Below, one piece after another: positions 23,409-34,445 of a DNA stretch of 64,000 bases. The notes beneath the pieces are model-generated. The model was not told the origin of the DNA and did no database searches. It saw only the letters and a list, made by a program, of their open reading frames with translations. Origin of the DNA: Collybiopsis luxurians FD-317 M1 (Eukaryota; Basidiomycota; Agaricomycetes; Agaricales; Omphalotaceae); assembly GCA_000827265.1 (NCBI GenBank), contig KN834766.1, forward strand, positions 677,061-741,060. The letters run 5' to 3'. Each line of letters starts with the position of its first letter. The stretch's first letter is position 1. The position numbers and the translations under genes are program-made.

Positions 23409-25303
23409 TCTTAAAGCTCCAAGAAAATCTACGGATGCTGAATCCAGAACGACGGATGAACAGCTTGAAATTATGACATACCTGTCCCCCCTCAGAGAAG
23501 AAGCAGCAGTTGTGGAAGTTGTAGATCGTTCAAAGCTGCGAGTACACATGTCAAAGGGAAATCAGCAACGGTGAGCAGTAGGGACATACCGAACCAGCAC
23601 CTTGAAGCCTTTGATACTCGTAACCTGCTTATATATGAGCTCAGGGTCGAACTCGGCGGTGGACCCTTGATTTCTCACATAAAGTTCCGCCGCTATAGGC
23701 CAGCTTAGAGGTTTGAGCTGTGTAACTCAACGTCCTAGTATGATGAATGAATACACATTCAGGTGCTCCCAAATCCTATGGACCGTGGTTATGTATGTAC
23801 TTCGACTCGGTGCCAAGTCCTACAAGGTCCTACGACCTACTACTCCGAGTTTCATTTGTCTGATGGAATGCGCCAAAGATGATACACGTCATTCCATCGT
23901 TCTTCATCTCAGGTAATACTCTTCCATGAGACTATATGGTCGTCGCTTAGCTGTTCAGCTTTCTTCGAACTCTCCATCTAACCATCGAAAGCGCGAAGAA
24001 ACTATGAAGTGGGATGTGAATATTGTCACCAAAGAAACAACCTAGCGTTGGCGTCCCGAACAACTGGCCGCGTTCGACCAAACCTATCTCAAGACGGTTT
24101 AGCGTCGAAAATTTACAATGTCATCTTTTGAATCTTAACATATCTCGAGAGATCGACGCGTCAAATGTGGCAGTGCATGTCAAAGTGGGTCATCGCAAGT
24201 CTAATTAAGGGAATTGAAATCTATATTTTGAAGTGATCAAACGTGCAGTGCGAGGTTCAGTCGAAGTTATAATAATCTCACGAAAAGCAATGTTAAATCT
24301 GAAGGTCGTATATAAACAAAGATTTCTGTTGCGATTTGACCCGGAGAAGACAAGTAATCTGATCGGGAGGATCGGGATGCTCCACAGCTGGTAATGTCAG
24401 AGAATGGGTGGAAAGGAGAGCAAATTTCCAACGACGCGATGAGTAGGAAGGCGTACTTATTTGATGTTGTGTGCTTGTAAGAGGCTGGCCACCCGGATAG
24501 CAGAAACAATCGAGTGTAACATTGAATTGCGCATCAAAATTGTATCAGTTGAATAGGAAAAAGAAGAATTTCCGGGTAAGGATGTAAGGTTCGCGTAGTT
24601 GTCTCTCCTCCTGTTTAAGGAATCTATCTCCTGTATCATGGTTACAGGAGCGGAGCAAGAATTGACCTCAATGTCAAACATTTCGTGAAGCTCTTCTTGG
24701 GACTTCCAGTCTGGTGCGATCTCACATCTATTGTACTCGAGCTTCTTCCGTATGAGCTTTGGCGTAGCTCCACTGTAGCAGCACGTTGGCAGATGGCCAA
24801 GTGGGGTCGCTCACAAGAGCCTGATTTGACATTAATGGAAAATTTCATCCTTTGTTAAGAGGGCCCTTGGAGTCGCATTTACGAGCGGGTCATTTCGTCG
24901 GATCAATTCACCTCTTCTATTCGCGGAAGCCAGTGGGAGGGTGAGTTTACATATCGCATCTAGGCCCTCTCTCATGAGGCTCTCGTGGATTAACTTGAAC
25001 GTCAGACGATTTATTTCTCTGGGGTAATGAAGAAGCGTTACTTGGACACCCTTGTAATTGACGTTCCAGATTCAACTTCGATTACCATTCTGGAAACGCA
25101 GAGAGGCTCCTGTATGTATTGTACAATCGCTCCACTGTTCTTCACTTCTGGATCACTCGTGGCTCCTGAACTCCTTACGCCTGGCGAAGAAATCAGTATA
25201 AAACCTGGGTCAAATTGACATCCAACCTCCATCGACTTCAGGTTCTATCCCACTTGCTCTCGAGCCTCCTTTTGAACACCTTTCTTTACGAACTTTCTGC
25301 ACC
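23409..25303. other. Long gene-poor stretch
   Basis: No gene with convincing splice structure. Minus-strand frames at 24267-24850 include IQEIDSLNRRRDNYANL and GQIATEIFVYI, faintly like the coil and motif of mushroom F-box proteins, but broken and far too weak to call. The last 100 bases are probably the promoter of the following gene. Confidence 0.4.
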
Positions 25304-26038
25304 ATGCGTTTCAGCACACTCTCTCTTCTCGCCACCGTCGCCTCTGCTGCCTTCGCATACGCAGCCCCACAAGCTTCCCCAGCCACTGGAGCTCTTGAGG
25401 CTCGTGACGTCCATGACATTAAGAGTGTCATCGATGGATGCACCGCGTCCCTCACTCCTCTGTGCCAAGAGCTCCGTCAGTAACTTGATTGGACCTTCCT
25501 TTATTTTTTGATTGACATAAACTTTTTGCCTTTTACCTTTAGACTACATCACTGCTGAAAACTGCACCGTAGAAGTCCTGACACCGATCGTTAACGATAT
25601 TAAACATGTTCTCAACGACGCCATTACCGACGTTAACGCTCTGGTTAAAGTTGCTCTCACCACCGTCTTGACCACAGTGGACGGTGTTGCCCTTACCGTC
25701 GCCGATGTCGCCCAACTTGTTATTAGTCTTTTGAACGTATGTCTCTTTGGTGTCCCTTCGTCTTTAGAGCCGCATTTGACATGATTACCTTATAGCTCGT
25801 CTTTGGAGCTGTCGCTGCCGTGTTAAAAGTCGTCTCTTCTCTCGAAACCAACGTCATCTTCCCCCTCCTTTGCGATATTCTTGGCCTCGTCGCTACTCTC
25901 GTCCAGCTCATTTGTGATCTCGTCAGTGGATTGCTCGCGGAACTCCTCCCTCTCGTTGGCGAGGTCATCATTACTGTTTGCGGCGCCCTTAACCTTACCA
26001 CCACGTATACCTTCCTGATTGTGAAAGCGATTGTTTAA
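25304..26038 (+). CDS. Small secreted hydrophobic protein, 202 residues
   Basis: Exons 25304-25475, 25543-25736 and 25796-26038 total 203 codons with clean GT..AG introns. MRFSTLSLLATVASAAFAYA is a signal peptide; APQASP...ALEARD contains a propeptide-like EAR site of the Kex2 type. The mature chain has TPLCQEL, an N-glycosylation-type NCT, and then long Val/Leu-rich segments (LTTVLTTVDGVALTVADVAQ, LLCDILGLVATLVQLICDLV, GEVIITVCGALNLTT) with about six Cys. The pattern resembles small secreted hydrophobic proteins of mushrooms but not classical class I hydrophobins, since the eight-Cys CC spacing is absent. A dead copy follows at 26.7 kb. Confidence 0.78.
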
Positions 26039-26699
26039 AGTACCCAGTACCCTTACATGAACTATTGATACCTGCTTCGATAGATTGGATAACGATAGAC
26101 TAACGAAAGCCTCTTTGTGGACCTGTACTTGAAGCTTTGAGAGAATCGAAGTCAGAAAAAAGAAGCGCCGAATTAGGCGCCGCGTGATAGGGCTGACAAA
26201 TTCTTAACCCTATCTTAGGGCTAGCGTGGTATAAATTCAATTTTTTTTCTGTTCGACGCTTTACACAAAACCGACTGGCGTCCAAATTACTGTTCATTCG
26301 CTCTGATCTGTACGATTGGGTTATGCATAAAACGGATGGATGGTCCAGACAAACGTCAAAGATTGACCAAGGGACACTCAAAAACAATCTTTGCTGACGT
26401 TCCTCCCACTGGTCGAGGGGCAAGGATGCAGGATCACCTGGAGTTTCCTATAGTCTTTTTTTCCTTGTATTTGGTATATATTCAATCTACTCTGATAGAC
26501 CCTTCGGAAGAATTTGCAGGTTGTTGATAATGATTCGGGTCGTACTCTCGCTTCCTTCGTCGTTGACGGATAGAAATTTCTCTCCCTCAATTTCTATTTG
26601 CAGGCCTTAGTTCTACCGGATTGATCTGCAAGTGACACGAAGCTTATTTCCCTCCTCCAACTCTTCACCTATGACAACAGGGCCGCTGAGATTTTTACC
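26039..26699. other. Intergenic
   Basis: No gene seen. Short GCGCC/GGCGC complementarity at about 26165-26185 (GCGCCGAATTAGGCGCCGCG). Confidence 0.45.
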
Positions 26700-26990
26700 C
26701 CTCGTCATTGCCGACATTAAAGATGTTCCCAATATCGCCATCACCGATATCAAAACCCTCTCTGGCTCTCTCGTCCCCAACCCTCTTGACTAGTGTCGAC
26801 AGGCGTCGACAGTGTACCTTTCGGCTGCGGACGGGGTTCATCTTAATGGCGTTGCTACCATTACGAAAGTTGTCTCTTCTCTTCAGTTCGCCGCCGTGTT
26901 CTCTTTTGCGAATTCTTTGAGCTCGTCGCTAGTCTGGTCCAGCTTATCGCAGGGTTTCTTTCTGTCTCAACTCTATGAAGGATTTACGAA
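26700..26990 (+). pseudogene. Decayed copy of the hydrophobic secreted protein gene
   Basis: The stretch aligns with exons 2-3 of the gene at 25304: VIADIKDVPNIAITDIK parallels IVNDIKHVLNDAITDVN, and GVATITKVVSSLQFAAVFSF parallels AVAAVLKVVSSLETNVIF. Frame is interrupted by TAG near 26800 and by deletions; the signal-peptide exon is missing. A tandem duplicate in decay. Confidence 0.7.
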
Positions 26991-27695
26991 TGTAAGATGG
27001 ACGATGCATCTACATGCTTTTTAATAGTAACCTGAATGCTATTTCCAAGTTTCTGTTCCGTGTTTTGTTTTTCCCAAATCGAACTTCGACTTGTACTTGT
27101 ATTATGGGCATTGCAGTGAGCAAAAGTTTACTGTGACTTCTACTTATTACTTTTGAGCCATTCTCGCTGTCATGTAGATGTTTGCAGTGGTTGGGTTTTA
27201 CGCCACTTGTTGCTTGCCTTCCGTGTCGGAGACTCCGGCTGCAACTCTCAAACTGGGTATATGCTCAAATAGTCATCAGTTTTTTTTAACTTCATTCTCA
27301 ATGCTCCTGTGATGTCTCACGTTGGTTCTGCGCTCATTGATGGAACGCATATTCTTGTCGCGAAGGAAGGAGTTCTCAGCTTCGATTTCGCAAGTTTTTA
27401 CGACGGTCCGGTTGCATCCGCGCCCGGCAACGAACAATTCAGGAACGCAGCATACCGTGTGGTAATTTATGTACACATTTTATCCAGCTGGCCAGTATAA
27501 AAGGTATGCATCTTTTAATTTCTTATATTCCCTTTTTTTCCTCCCTCTCCCGGTCTCCAGTTCTTTCCCTCCTTCGATTTTCCTGCGCCCGGTAGCGCCA
27601 AGGGTATCCCTTCCACTTCTCCTTAAGTTCTCATTCGTTTTCAAAGTCACTTGCTACACACTTTTCATCGTATCCTTCCTACCGAACTGCTTGAA
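26991..27695. other. Intergenic
   Basis: No gene seen. The last 200 bases are pyrimidine-rich (TTCCTCCCTCTCCCGGTC), as is common just upstream of fungal transcription starts, and probably serve the next gene. Confidence 0.45.
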
Positions 27696-28512
27696 ATGTT
27701 ATTCGCCCTCCAGGCCCGCCGTGTCACCTCTCTCTTCCTCTCGCTCCTCGTAGTGTCTATCGTCTCTGTTGCTGCGCGACCGCTCTGGTTTGAACCTCGT
27801 CAGAGTAGCGAATTGAACGTGGCTACTTGTACGGACCCCGCGACGCAGCTTGTAGAGCATGACTGTAATGTTGCTTTGCTTGGGGTGGGTGTTTCACGGA
27901 AGCAAGTGGTTAGGGATGCTAATATATGGATGCAATCGTTTTCGTTTCTAGTTGGGTGGAGGTATCGCTGGAACGATGTAAGTTCTTCTCATTGCTCGTT
28001 CAAAAGACAGATCTCCACATTAATTATTCATACGCGCGTCTCGTATGACAGTGAATTCCTTCGTGTAAACTCTTCCACGACTTCCGCCACTAGTGGCACT
28101 TGCACGGTTACTGCTACTGCAGTCGACGGAGGTACGTTTCTACAATTATTGGTCTTATCCTCCTTCAGTTTCTGCATCTACTCACCCCACTTTCTTCCCC
28201 ACTGCACAGGTACCACCATCGACATTTCCAAAGGTCGTCTCGAAGGACATGGCTCCAGTAATGGAGGATTTGATGTACGTTCTCGAATTTGATTTCCGCT
28301 GGACCCCACTCTTTACGTTGATTGATTCAAAAATCGAAACACAGAATCTCCTCACTGCGTGTGGACCTTCACCTGGATCTATGGTCATCGGAGGTGGCGC
28401 TTTACCCAGTAGGTGTTACTATATGCTATATGTGCTTCTTCGCGTTGATCGTTGGTGTTGACTTTGCTCCGTAGCCGGTAACATTCAGATCGCCATCTCT
28501 GCCGCGAAGTAA
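27696..28512 (+). CDS. Small secreted protein, 153 residues, six exons
   Basis: Exons 27696-27884, 27952-27977, 28052-28131, 28210-28274, 28345-28408 and 28475-28512 sum to 154 codons with consistent phases and GT..AG ends. MLFALQARRVTSLFLSLLVV opens a signal peptide ending SVAARPLWF. The mature part has four Cys: NVATCTD, EHDCNV, SGTCTVT and LTACGPSPG. It ends TGNIQIAISAAK. Not recognised; size and Cys content fit a small secreted or effector-like protein. Its 3' flank (28560-28780) recurs at 11540-11760 without the coding part. Confidence 0.68.
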
Positions 28513-29039
28513 TCCGTCTCAAGTGTTTGAAGGTTCATCCGAGCTGAAGTATGCAGATTGGGCATTGAGTATCAGTTGAGAAGTCAGTTTTACATGAATT
28601 GAAGGTTCGAAGAGGAAAGAAAGACGGAATGCTGTACTTGTGTAGTTGTTTCGGAGGGAGGTGAATCTGAAGCCGAGAGCTTGAGTGTACATAGGGAAAG
28701 TAGTATAAGGATACCCATGTGAATCCTTCGAGATTCGATTCTAATCCAGCAGTGCAATGAGGGATGTCAGTTCTATATGTTCGTTGGAACAGTAGTTATA
28801 TTACTGGTCAACAAAAAGGGTATGGCTACCTGTGCTTCGTGTACGCACAGTTTCTGATGAACTGTCGTTCCGTTAATATCCCACCTGTAATACTACATAT
28901 ACAGAATCCATCTACCGAGTAGGTATGTACATAGTGATAATCCAGATCGAGAGCATCGCAAGGGCCTCAAGCAGTCTTTAAGGTCCTGCAAGATGAAGAT
29001 GTGGGTGGGATCAATCGGATGTTGAACTAAAGGGTGATG
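28513..29039. other. 3' flank of the secreted gene, duplicated at 11.5 kb
   Basis: No gene. 28560-28780 aligns with 11540-11760 (shared CGGAGGGAGGTGAAT and GCCGAGAGCTTGA). Confidence 0.55.
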
Positions 29040-29590
29040 TCTCCCTCTCCTGGATTTGGGTCAATAACGCGATTGAACTGAACGACCAGGAGACAATCAA
29101 CAAATGTAAGTTTTGAATTCATTCATCTTATTGCATCTAGCACTTGTACTTATCTACAGGCTTACAATTGTGTGATGCAAGTCTCGGGCAAGGGCGCATT
29201 GCTGGCAGGAGGAAGGGCCATGAGTACAAGAGAAGATACAAGAGAAGATGTGATGTATGCTTGAAATGCTGGAATATGTTACTGGGGACTGGGAGCGTAA
29301 AGTGCATGATGGTGCTTGTGTTTGGAAGAATGAGGGTCATCAGTTGATGCAGGTAGGGTATCTCCTGGACAATGAGGAATTCGTGCAGGGGCGGGCAGCC
29401 TATGCTCTGAATCAGTCGATGATTTGGGGCAAGATGCGTGCTCTTCTGGTGGCGAAATGGTCCCCTGCTTTGGAGAAGCTAACAGTGGCAGGAATGGGAG
29501 GGATTTCGCTCGCAGACGAGGAGTGGACTTTTGAGTGGTCATTGAGAGTTCCTTTTTGGTATGTCGAAATCAATTGTTGTTATTCCTGGT
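29040..29590 (+). pseudogene. Possible transposase relic (KDZ-type C-terminal region)
   Basis: A frame reading MLEYVTGDWERKVHDGACVW, then GYLLDNEEFVQGRAAYALNQ and KMRALLVAKW, recalls the C-terminal segment of KDZ-type transposases (consensus ...EG..AYA.RQ......F...W). Upstream it continues as SWIWVNNAIELNDQETINKC. No N-terminal catalytic part or element ends are seen. Weak call based on pattern memory. Confidence 0.25.
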
Positions 29591-30224
29591 TGCAATATGA
29601 TTGTTTGATGTAATACCGAATCAAACACGATGATCTGACGTATGTAAATGGTTTTGATGCGCATAATGATATTAAGGTGAACATTACTCTAATATAATTA
29701 ATGTTCTGGTGCATACTTAGTTGAAATTTCCGGCCAAAGCAAATGAACTCACGAGTCACCAGACATGAAGGAGCAACAGCAAACGCTATATACTTTTCGA
29801 ATCCATCATTCCCGAGTACGATATCTGATACTGACTGATGGGGAAGTTTCAATGAGAACATTATGATCCAGCCCCAACGCGTTCTCTTCGTTCAGGCACA
29901 AACAATCGTCTTCATAAGCAACAAGCATTCTCTGCTGTTGAGGAGATGCTTCAGCCAGCTGCTGATCCACTGCCAAGTCTAATCCAGTATTACGGCCGGA
30001 TGTTGCTCATGCTTCATGGCCAGTAGATTTATGGATCAGGAGGCACCAACCATGGTAGCTTTTGAAGGGGTATGGAAGATTATTGGGAGGTTATCTTACG
30101 AAAGCATCGGGAACACAAAAAGTAAGGGTACGGCAATGGGACAGCGGATAGCTCCAGGAGAAACTGGATTCGTGAAGCAGAGATGGGTCACAACGACGCC
30201 ATCAGGAAAGAGAGGAAGCTTTAG
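29591..30224. other. Flank shared with 39150-39280
   Basis: No gene seen. 30140-30240 resembles 39170-39240 (GGATTCGTGAAGCA, GTCACAACGACGC), the 3' flank of cc6, consistent with the cc relic that follows. Confidence 0.5.
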
Positions 30225-30428
30225 TTAACTCATAATAAGGACACTTAGGTGGGTCATGATTTCTTATCTCAATGGACTCTAGTTTCCATCTATGTTACTG
30301 ATAATGATAATCTTAGTAAGGGAGGCTGAAGCTATATCGATGATGGCAGTGAGTTCCTGGGCTTCAGCCAGCTCCTTTTGCTCTCCGGCCAGCTGTGCCT
30401 GTTGTTGATGAAGTTCCTTCTTCGGAAT
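30225..30428 (-). pseudogene. Relic of a subfamily B coiled-coil gene (last exon only)
   Basis: The minus strand matches the last exon of cc6: QLAGEQKELAEAQ...LTAIIDIASASL. One codon is lost near QELTA and the exon is cut off. An inverted-repeat element lies immediately beyond, starting at 30437 after its target duplication. Confidence 0.75.
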
Positions 30429-30436
30429 CTATCATG

Positions 30437-30848
30437 CACCCAATGCCACAATTATTGTTCACAATCTTTGGTGCTACCAAACAAACAATTGTGAACAGTC
30501 CTTTGGTAGCTACCGGTGACCACCCTAAGATCAAACAATGTTGCAGGCAGTTCCCGTTAGGACATTGCCAACAAATGGCTCTATTGGGGGGTCGGGTAGG
30601 TGGTTAGATGGTTAGGGTTAGGGGTTAGGCTCGCGCCGAAGGCGCGCTGGGTTAGGGGTTAGGCGCACCCGCAGGGTGCTCGCGCGAAGCGTGAAAGGTT
30701 AGGGGTTAGGGTTAGGTTAGGGTTTAGGGTAGTTACATCTGATCTTATCTATTTTAGGGTGGCCTCGAATGGTGCGACCAAAGGATTGTGCACAAACATT
30801 CATTTGGTAGCACCAGTCAAATTGTGCACAATATCTGTCACAGGGGCT
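30437..30848. mobile_element. 412-base TIR element with telomere-like core; 8-base TSD CTATCATG
   Basis: CTATCATG at 30429-30436 is repeated at 30849-30856, an 8-base target-site duplication as made by hAT transposases. Between them lie imperfect terminal inverted repeats of about 95 bases; both contain GGTGCTACCAAA and an ATTGTG(C/A)ACA motif in complementary order, ending in (A/G)CCACCCTAA. The core at 30601-30733 consists of (T)TAGGG(G)-type units interleaved with three short hairpins. There is no ORF, so it would be mobilised in trans. Confidence 0.82.
30601..30733. repeat. Interstitial telomere-like repeats with triloop hairpins
   Basis: About ten TTAGGG or TTAGGGG units, plus TTTAGGG variants, are broken by three palindromes with three-base loops: CGCGCC-GAA-GGCGCG (30632-30646), GCACCC-GCA-GGGTGC (30665-30679) and a weaker CGC-GAA-GCG (about 30683-30691). 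Located inside the TIR element. Confidence 0.85.
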
Positions 30849-30856
30849 CTATCATG

Positions 30857-31254
30857 AAAGAGCTCAACAACTTGAATTGAAGGAATTCTTCAGCAAGGTT
30901 ATGTACCCGGAAGGTCTTGGGATATGAAACGATCAATATTAGACCTTAGTAAGGGTTTATATCAAGGAGCCCTTTCCTCTCTTGTGGTTGTACTGTGAGA
31001 TAGCCACTACAAACTGGATGTTAGGTACGGTAACTATTTGATAAGTACCATTACAATAGAATATAATGCATCGAAAATCTGAACTGTGTTATTATTCTTC
31101 CGGTCGAAAGTGGTTTGTCTTTGGATCAATTCATACCTCACCTTAACTTTAAGTGTGGCATGAGATGAAGAAAAAAATGTTTGGGCTCCTCACGCTATCA
31201 ATGTAAACACAAAATTTGATATTTCCTTGTTTATCGGTTTGAAATACACAGAAA
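30857..31254. other. Flank, partly shared with 11.77-12.0 kb
   Basis: No gene. From about 31020 the sequence matches the 3' flank of lectin-like copy 1 (ATAATGCATCGAAAATCTG-type block). Confidence 0.5.
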
Positions 31255-31450
31255 CGATATTGAATTGGAGTTGGATCCAACCCTCAAAAGTACAATTTCA
31301 AAGCAAGAATAGCTACAGTAAATTTCACCAGCAGGCTGCGATCCAAGCCCTGGTTATCGGTGTCGTGGTAAAATTTACTTGGTAGTGCTATGAATCGAGT
31401 TAACATCCCTTCCAAGGCCAAGAAAATGGCAAGACAAGAAGCTGAACTCA

Positions 31451-32139
31451 CTAAGTCACAGAAACACCGACGACAGTGTCATGATAGTCTGAATCACCGC
31501 CATCTTCGGCATGAATCTAGATGAATGATTTCGCGCATCACTTAGCTCGTGTACCTGTACCTCAACAGCAGCTCGTGTTCTTACCATTGTGAAGTCGATC
31601 GCCTTTGCACTTCCAATCTTGAAATTTCCCTGGAGGATGCACAAAATCAACATTTGATCGAGAATGTTCAACCACATTGCCTACATGTTCGTGCTTCATG
31701 TCACTCGGTTTGAGCTCACTGCTGCCCGGTGGAGTATGGGTAGCATAAACGGCGATGTAACGATCTTCATTGCTGGACGGCATAGTGAGAACGATAGGGT
31801 TGGGGGCGATACCGGAGGGCTGGCTGGCGGTAATTTGGAACTCGCCGGGATCCTTGGGGGCAGTCCAAAAGGCTTGCACGCTGATGAACTGTTTATTGCT
31901 GTCGAGAATATAGGTATTGAAGAACTGAGGCCATTGAGCAATACGTTGCTGTGATCCATGGGGTCAGTCGATGGAATCCACTTGGCTCGAGGAAAGAATG
32001 ATCTCACCCCAAATACGACGGCGTTGGTGGCCTTGGGGAATGGTAGAACAATGACATGAATGTCATGGTCGTCACCGCGCTCCCCTGGAACAGGTAGTTT
32101 GAGGGTATCGTGGAATGGTTCAGCTGCTAGAGGTGCCAT
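31451..32139 (-). CDS. Lectin-like protein copy 2, 168 residues
   Basis: Same four-exon structure as copy 1 and still fully open. It differs at few residues (WTAPKDPGEFQITASQPSGI against WTAPNESSEFQITASQPGNI; third exon GNFKIGSAKAIDFTM; last exon IHAEDGGDSDYHDTVVGVSV). It is closer to copy 3 than to copy 1, as expected if copies 2 and 3 arose by the local inverted duplication. The EDGxDSDYxD loop is intact. No signal peptide. Function inferred as for copy 1. Confidence 0.75.
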
Positions 32140-32197
32140 GTTATGTGTTAGAGCAGGTTAGGTTAAGTGGATAAGGAATCAACAGGAGTGGCATATC

Positions 32198-32204
32198 TTA
32201 TATA
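32198..32204 (-). promoter_or_regulatory. TATA-like box of lectin-like copy 2
   Basis: TATATAA, 59 bases upstream of the start codon as in the other copies. Confidence 0.6.
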
Positions 32205-33646
32205 TGATTTGTAAAGGGCATATCCCGTGAATCATAAGTGCCTTCTGATGGCTTATTACAACTTTTTTTTTTACTCCTCTCGATGAGCGACATCCGTCCA
32301 AAACCCTGGATCTCTTCTTTGCATTACAGTAGTGCCAACATTGTACCCGGTCCGTCAGCCGAGTGTCTCAAAGTTCCATATATCGGCGCCATCTTTGTCC
32401 TACATGTGTGTGCTAGGTCAGAATTGCACGGAGACGTTGGAGCTGAAAACATGCTGTCACGACTCAAGCGAGATTCGCTCAAGATCGTCTAGTGTCCGCA
32501 GTGCATTGATTAATTTAACACTATCGGAGGATATATCTGGGATGTCTAGACCTAAGACTGCATACCTTGTTCAATTCACTGATTCGATTTGTATTCCTTC
32601 TAATACCGTACTTGAAAATGTCCCTCGATGAACTTTGATGAACACGGGGCCACCCCCAATCTTATGATACTTAAGTATTCTCATCCTTGACTCGGAACCA
32701 CACTTGAAAATATGATACGGGACTAAGTCTACTTATCCGGACAATATTGTTCCTCTTAATAGAAATACAAGAGTCTGCTAATAACCGGTCTAAAGTTTCA
32801 TTTAAGAAATTGCATTAATCGGGGGCAATTTCATTTTCTTGAGTATTGCCTGCCGCCCTGAGACCTACGTGGAACAGCAAGCCACACTTCCTTACCGCTC
32901 TTTCAATTGGGATGATGCAGTTGACAGCGAGAATCATTAGCCGGTTTTGGAATTCTGAGCATTCTGGGCCTCCGAGAGAGTAAATGTTGCACGCTATATA
33001 GTAGATCACATAAGGTACAGGATGAAAAACATTGTTGATCGTCTCGTGCTGTGGAAGGCCTGAATGCTATACTGAGCTTATATATTTTGTTAGCACAGTT
33101 ATCTCTCAACGTAGACATCTCTAAGCGCAAAACTTCTGGACGTCTCTGTCGCATTTGAATTCAGAAGTCGGGCTCTATTACTTTCCGATGGACAGATATT
33201 GGTATCAGTTTACTGTGCCCCTCCGGTCAGTGCGGCAGATCCCAACGATTACCGAACAATGATTTTTTCGAAAAAAAGAAATGAGAATATCAAAAGAACA
33301 CCATTGGCGGATTCTCTGAAAATTGTGGCTGCCGAACTGGTTGAAAGAGTGGAGTCTTGAAAGACGCAATCATGCCAGCATCCGATTAAGAATCAATTAC
33401 GAGGCATTCGTGTTACTTGAAGTTGGAGCAAGTGCCTAGAAAATCTGACTTACTCGTTCGAGGAATGCTTAAAATATGGGTGGAGCTCCGACCCCCAGGT
33501 GACATTTCAACTGCGAAAAAGGAAAACCGTGCATTCGGATGGTTGAACATTGAAATGCTCAAGTCGGACCATCCACGACAGAAGTTTGTTACACGTTCAA
33601 GGGTGAAAATTAAACAGTTGGAACGAGGTTACTCAAAGAGATAAGA

Positions 33647-34445
33647 ATTAAGAGTGCATTGAAGGAACTTTCTACGACCCAAAATAATAAGCTTAGCGCT
33701 AGAAGAAATGCCCTGGTATGGCAGACTCAAGTGTTATTATCTATTTCCCATGGAAAGAATTTGACTTACCTCAAAAAATGACATTCATGCCATGAGGCAA
33801 CTAGAAAGAAAAGATACAAAGGCGACCGACATGTTAAAGGTGGAGGAAGGATAATAGGATATCGATGGCACATAGCTAGGCCTGCACGCACTGTCTGTGG
33901 GGTCTACAGCAATTTTGGCAACTTGGAATGAGACTGATGCCGGGGCCACACACCTGCTCTAAATCCCTGGCCATGTCATGCGCACTTGTTGTTAATGTGG
34001 CGCTCGTCGTAGTCGGGTCGTTGTAATGTTGTCTTGGAGTGCGTCAAGAGGGCGTGGCCGACACACGTGAGCCCCACGGATTTGTGACATGTGATGAGTT
34101 GCCCTCACTCAGGACATGTTTGCTCCTCAATCCCAACCACGACAACCCAGCCACCATTAATCGGCCTCTACTCTATCTACAGGGTCAAGCTCACTGTGTC
34201 CAGGGTCTCTTGCTTTTGAGTGTGAGACCGGATAGTATATCTCAAATCAATTCGCGACCTCCGTTGTGAACCAGGCAATGACAGTCCTTCAATATCGCGC
34301 GACTATCCTTGACTTCTGAGCTCGAAAAAGTGCTAAGCAAAGCAAAGCAGACTGTTCTAGAAGAAAGAACAAAGCACTCTCGCAAAAGCTGGTTGCCGAA
34401 AATCTGCATTCCAATTATGGGAAGAATCTTCAATCCAGGTCCGAA
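33647..34445. other. Spacer of the inverted repeat
   Basis: About 0.8 kb between the arms, without repeated counterpart or convincing gene. A 76-codon plus-strand frame at 34039-34269 has no supporting features. Confidence 0.55.

Larger units (their letters stand above)
31255..33646. repeat. Left arm of a large inverted repeat
   Basis: This arm is repeated in inverted orientation at 34446-36945. Both arms contain a lectin-like gene, its upstream flank, a CNIYSVGG-type block and a distal block that includes GGGTGAAAATTAAACAGTTG. Arms are about 2.4 and 2.5 kb with a spacer of about 0.8 kb; the right arm has extra bases near its inner end. Confidence 0.8.

Noticed and set aside
24267..24850. 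Possible F-box protein remnant on the minus strand
   Set aside because: Only two short motif-like stretches in different frames; no extended similarity that I can defend.
29144..29347. Second open frame inside the transposase-like relic
   Set aside because: Overlaps the better-supported frame and shows only Arg/Lys-rich low complexity.
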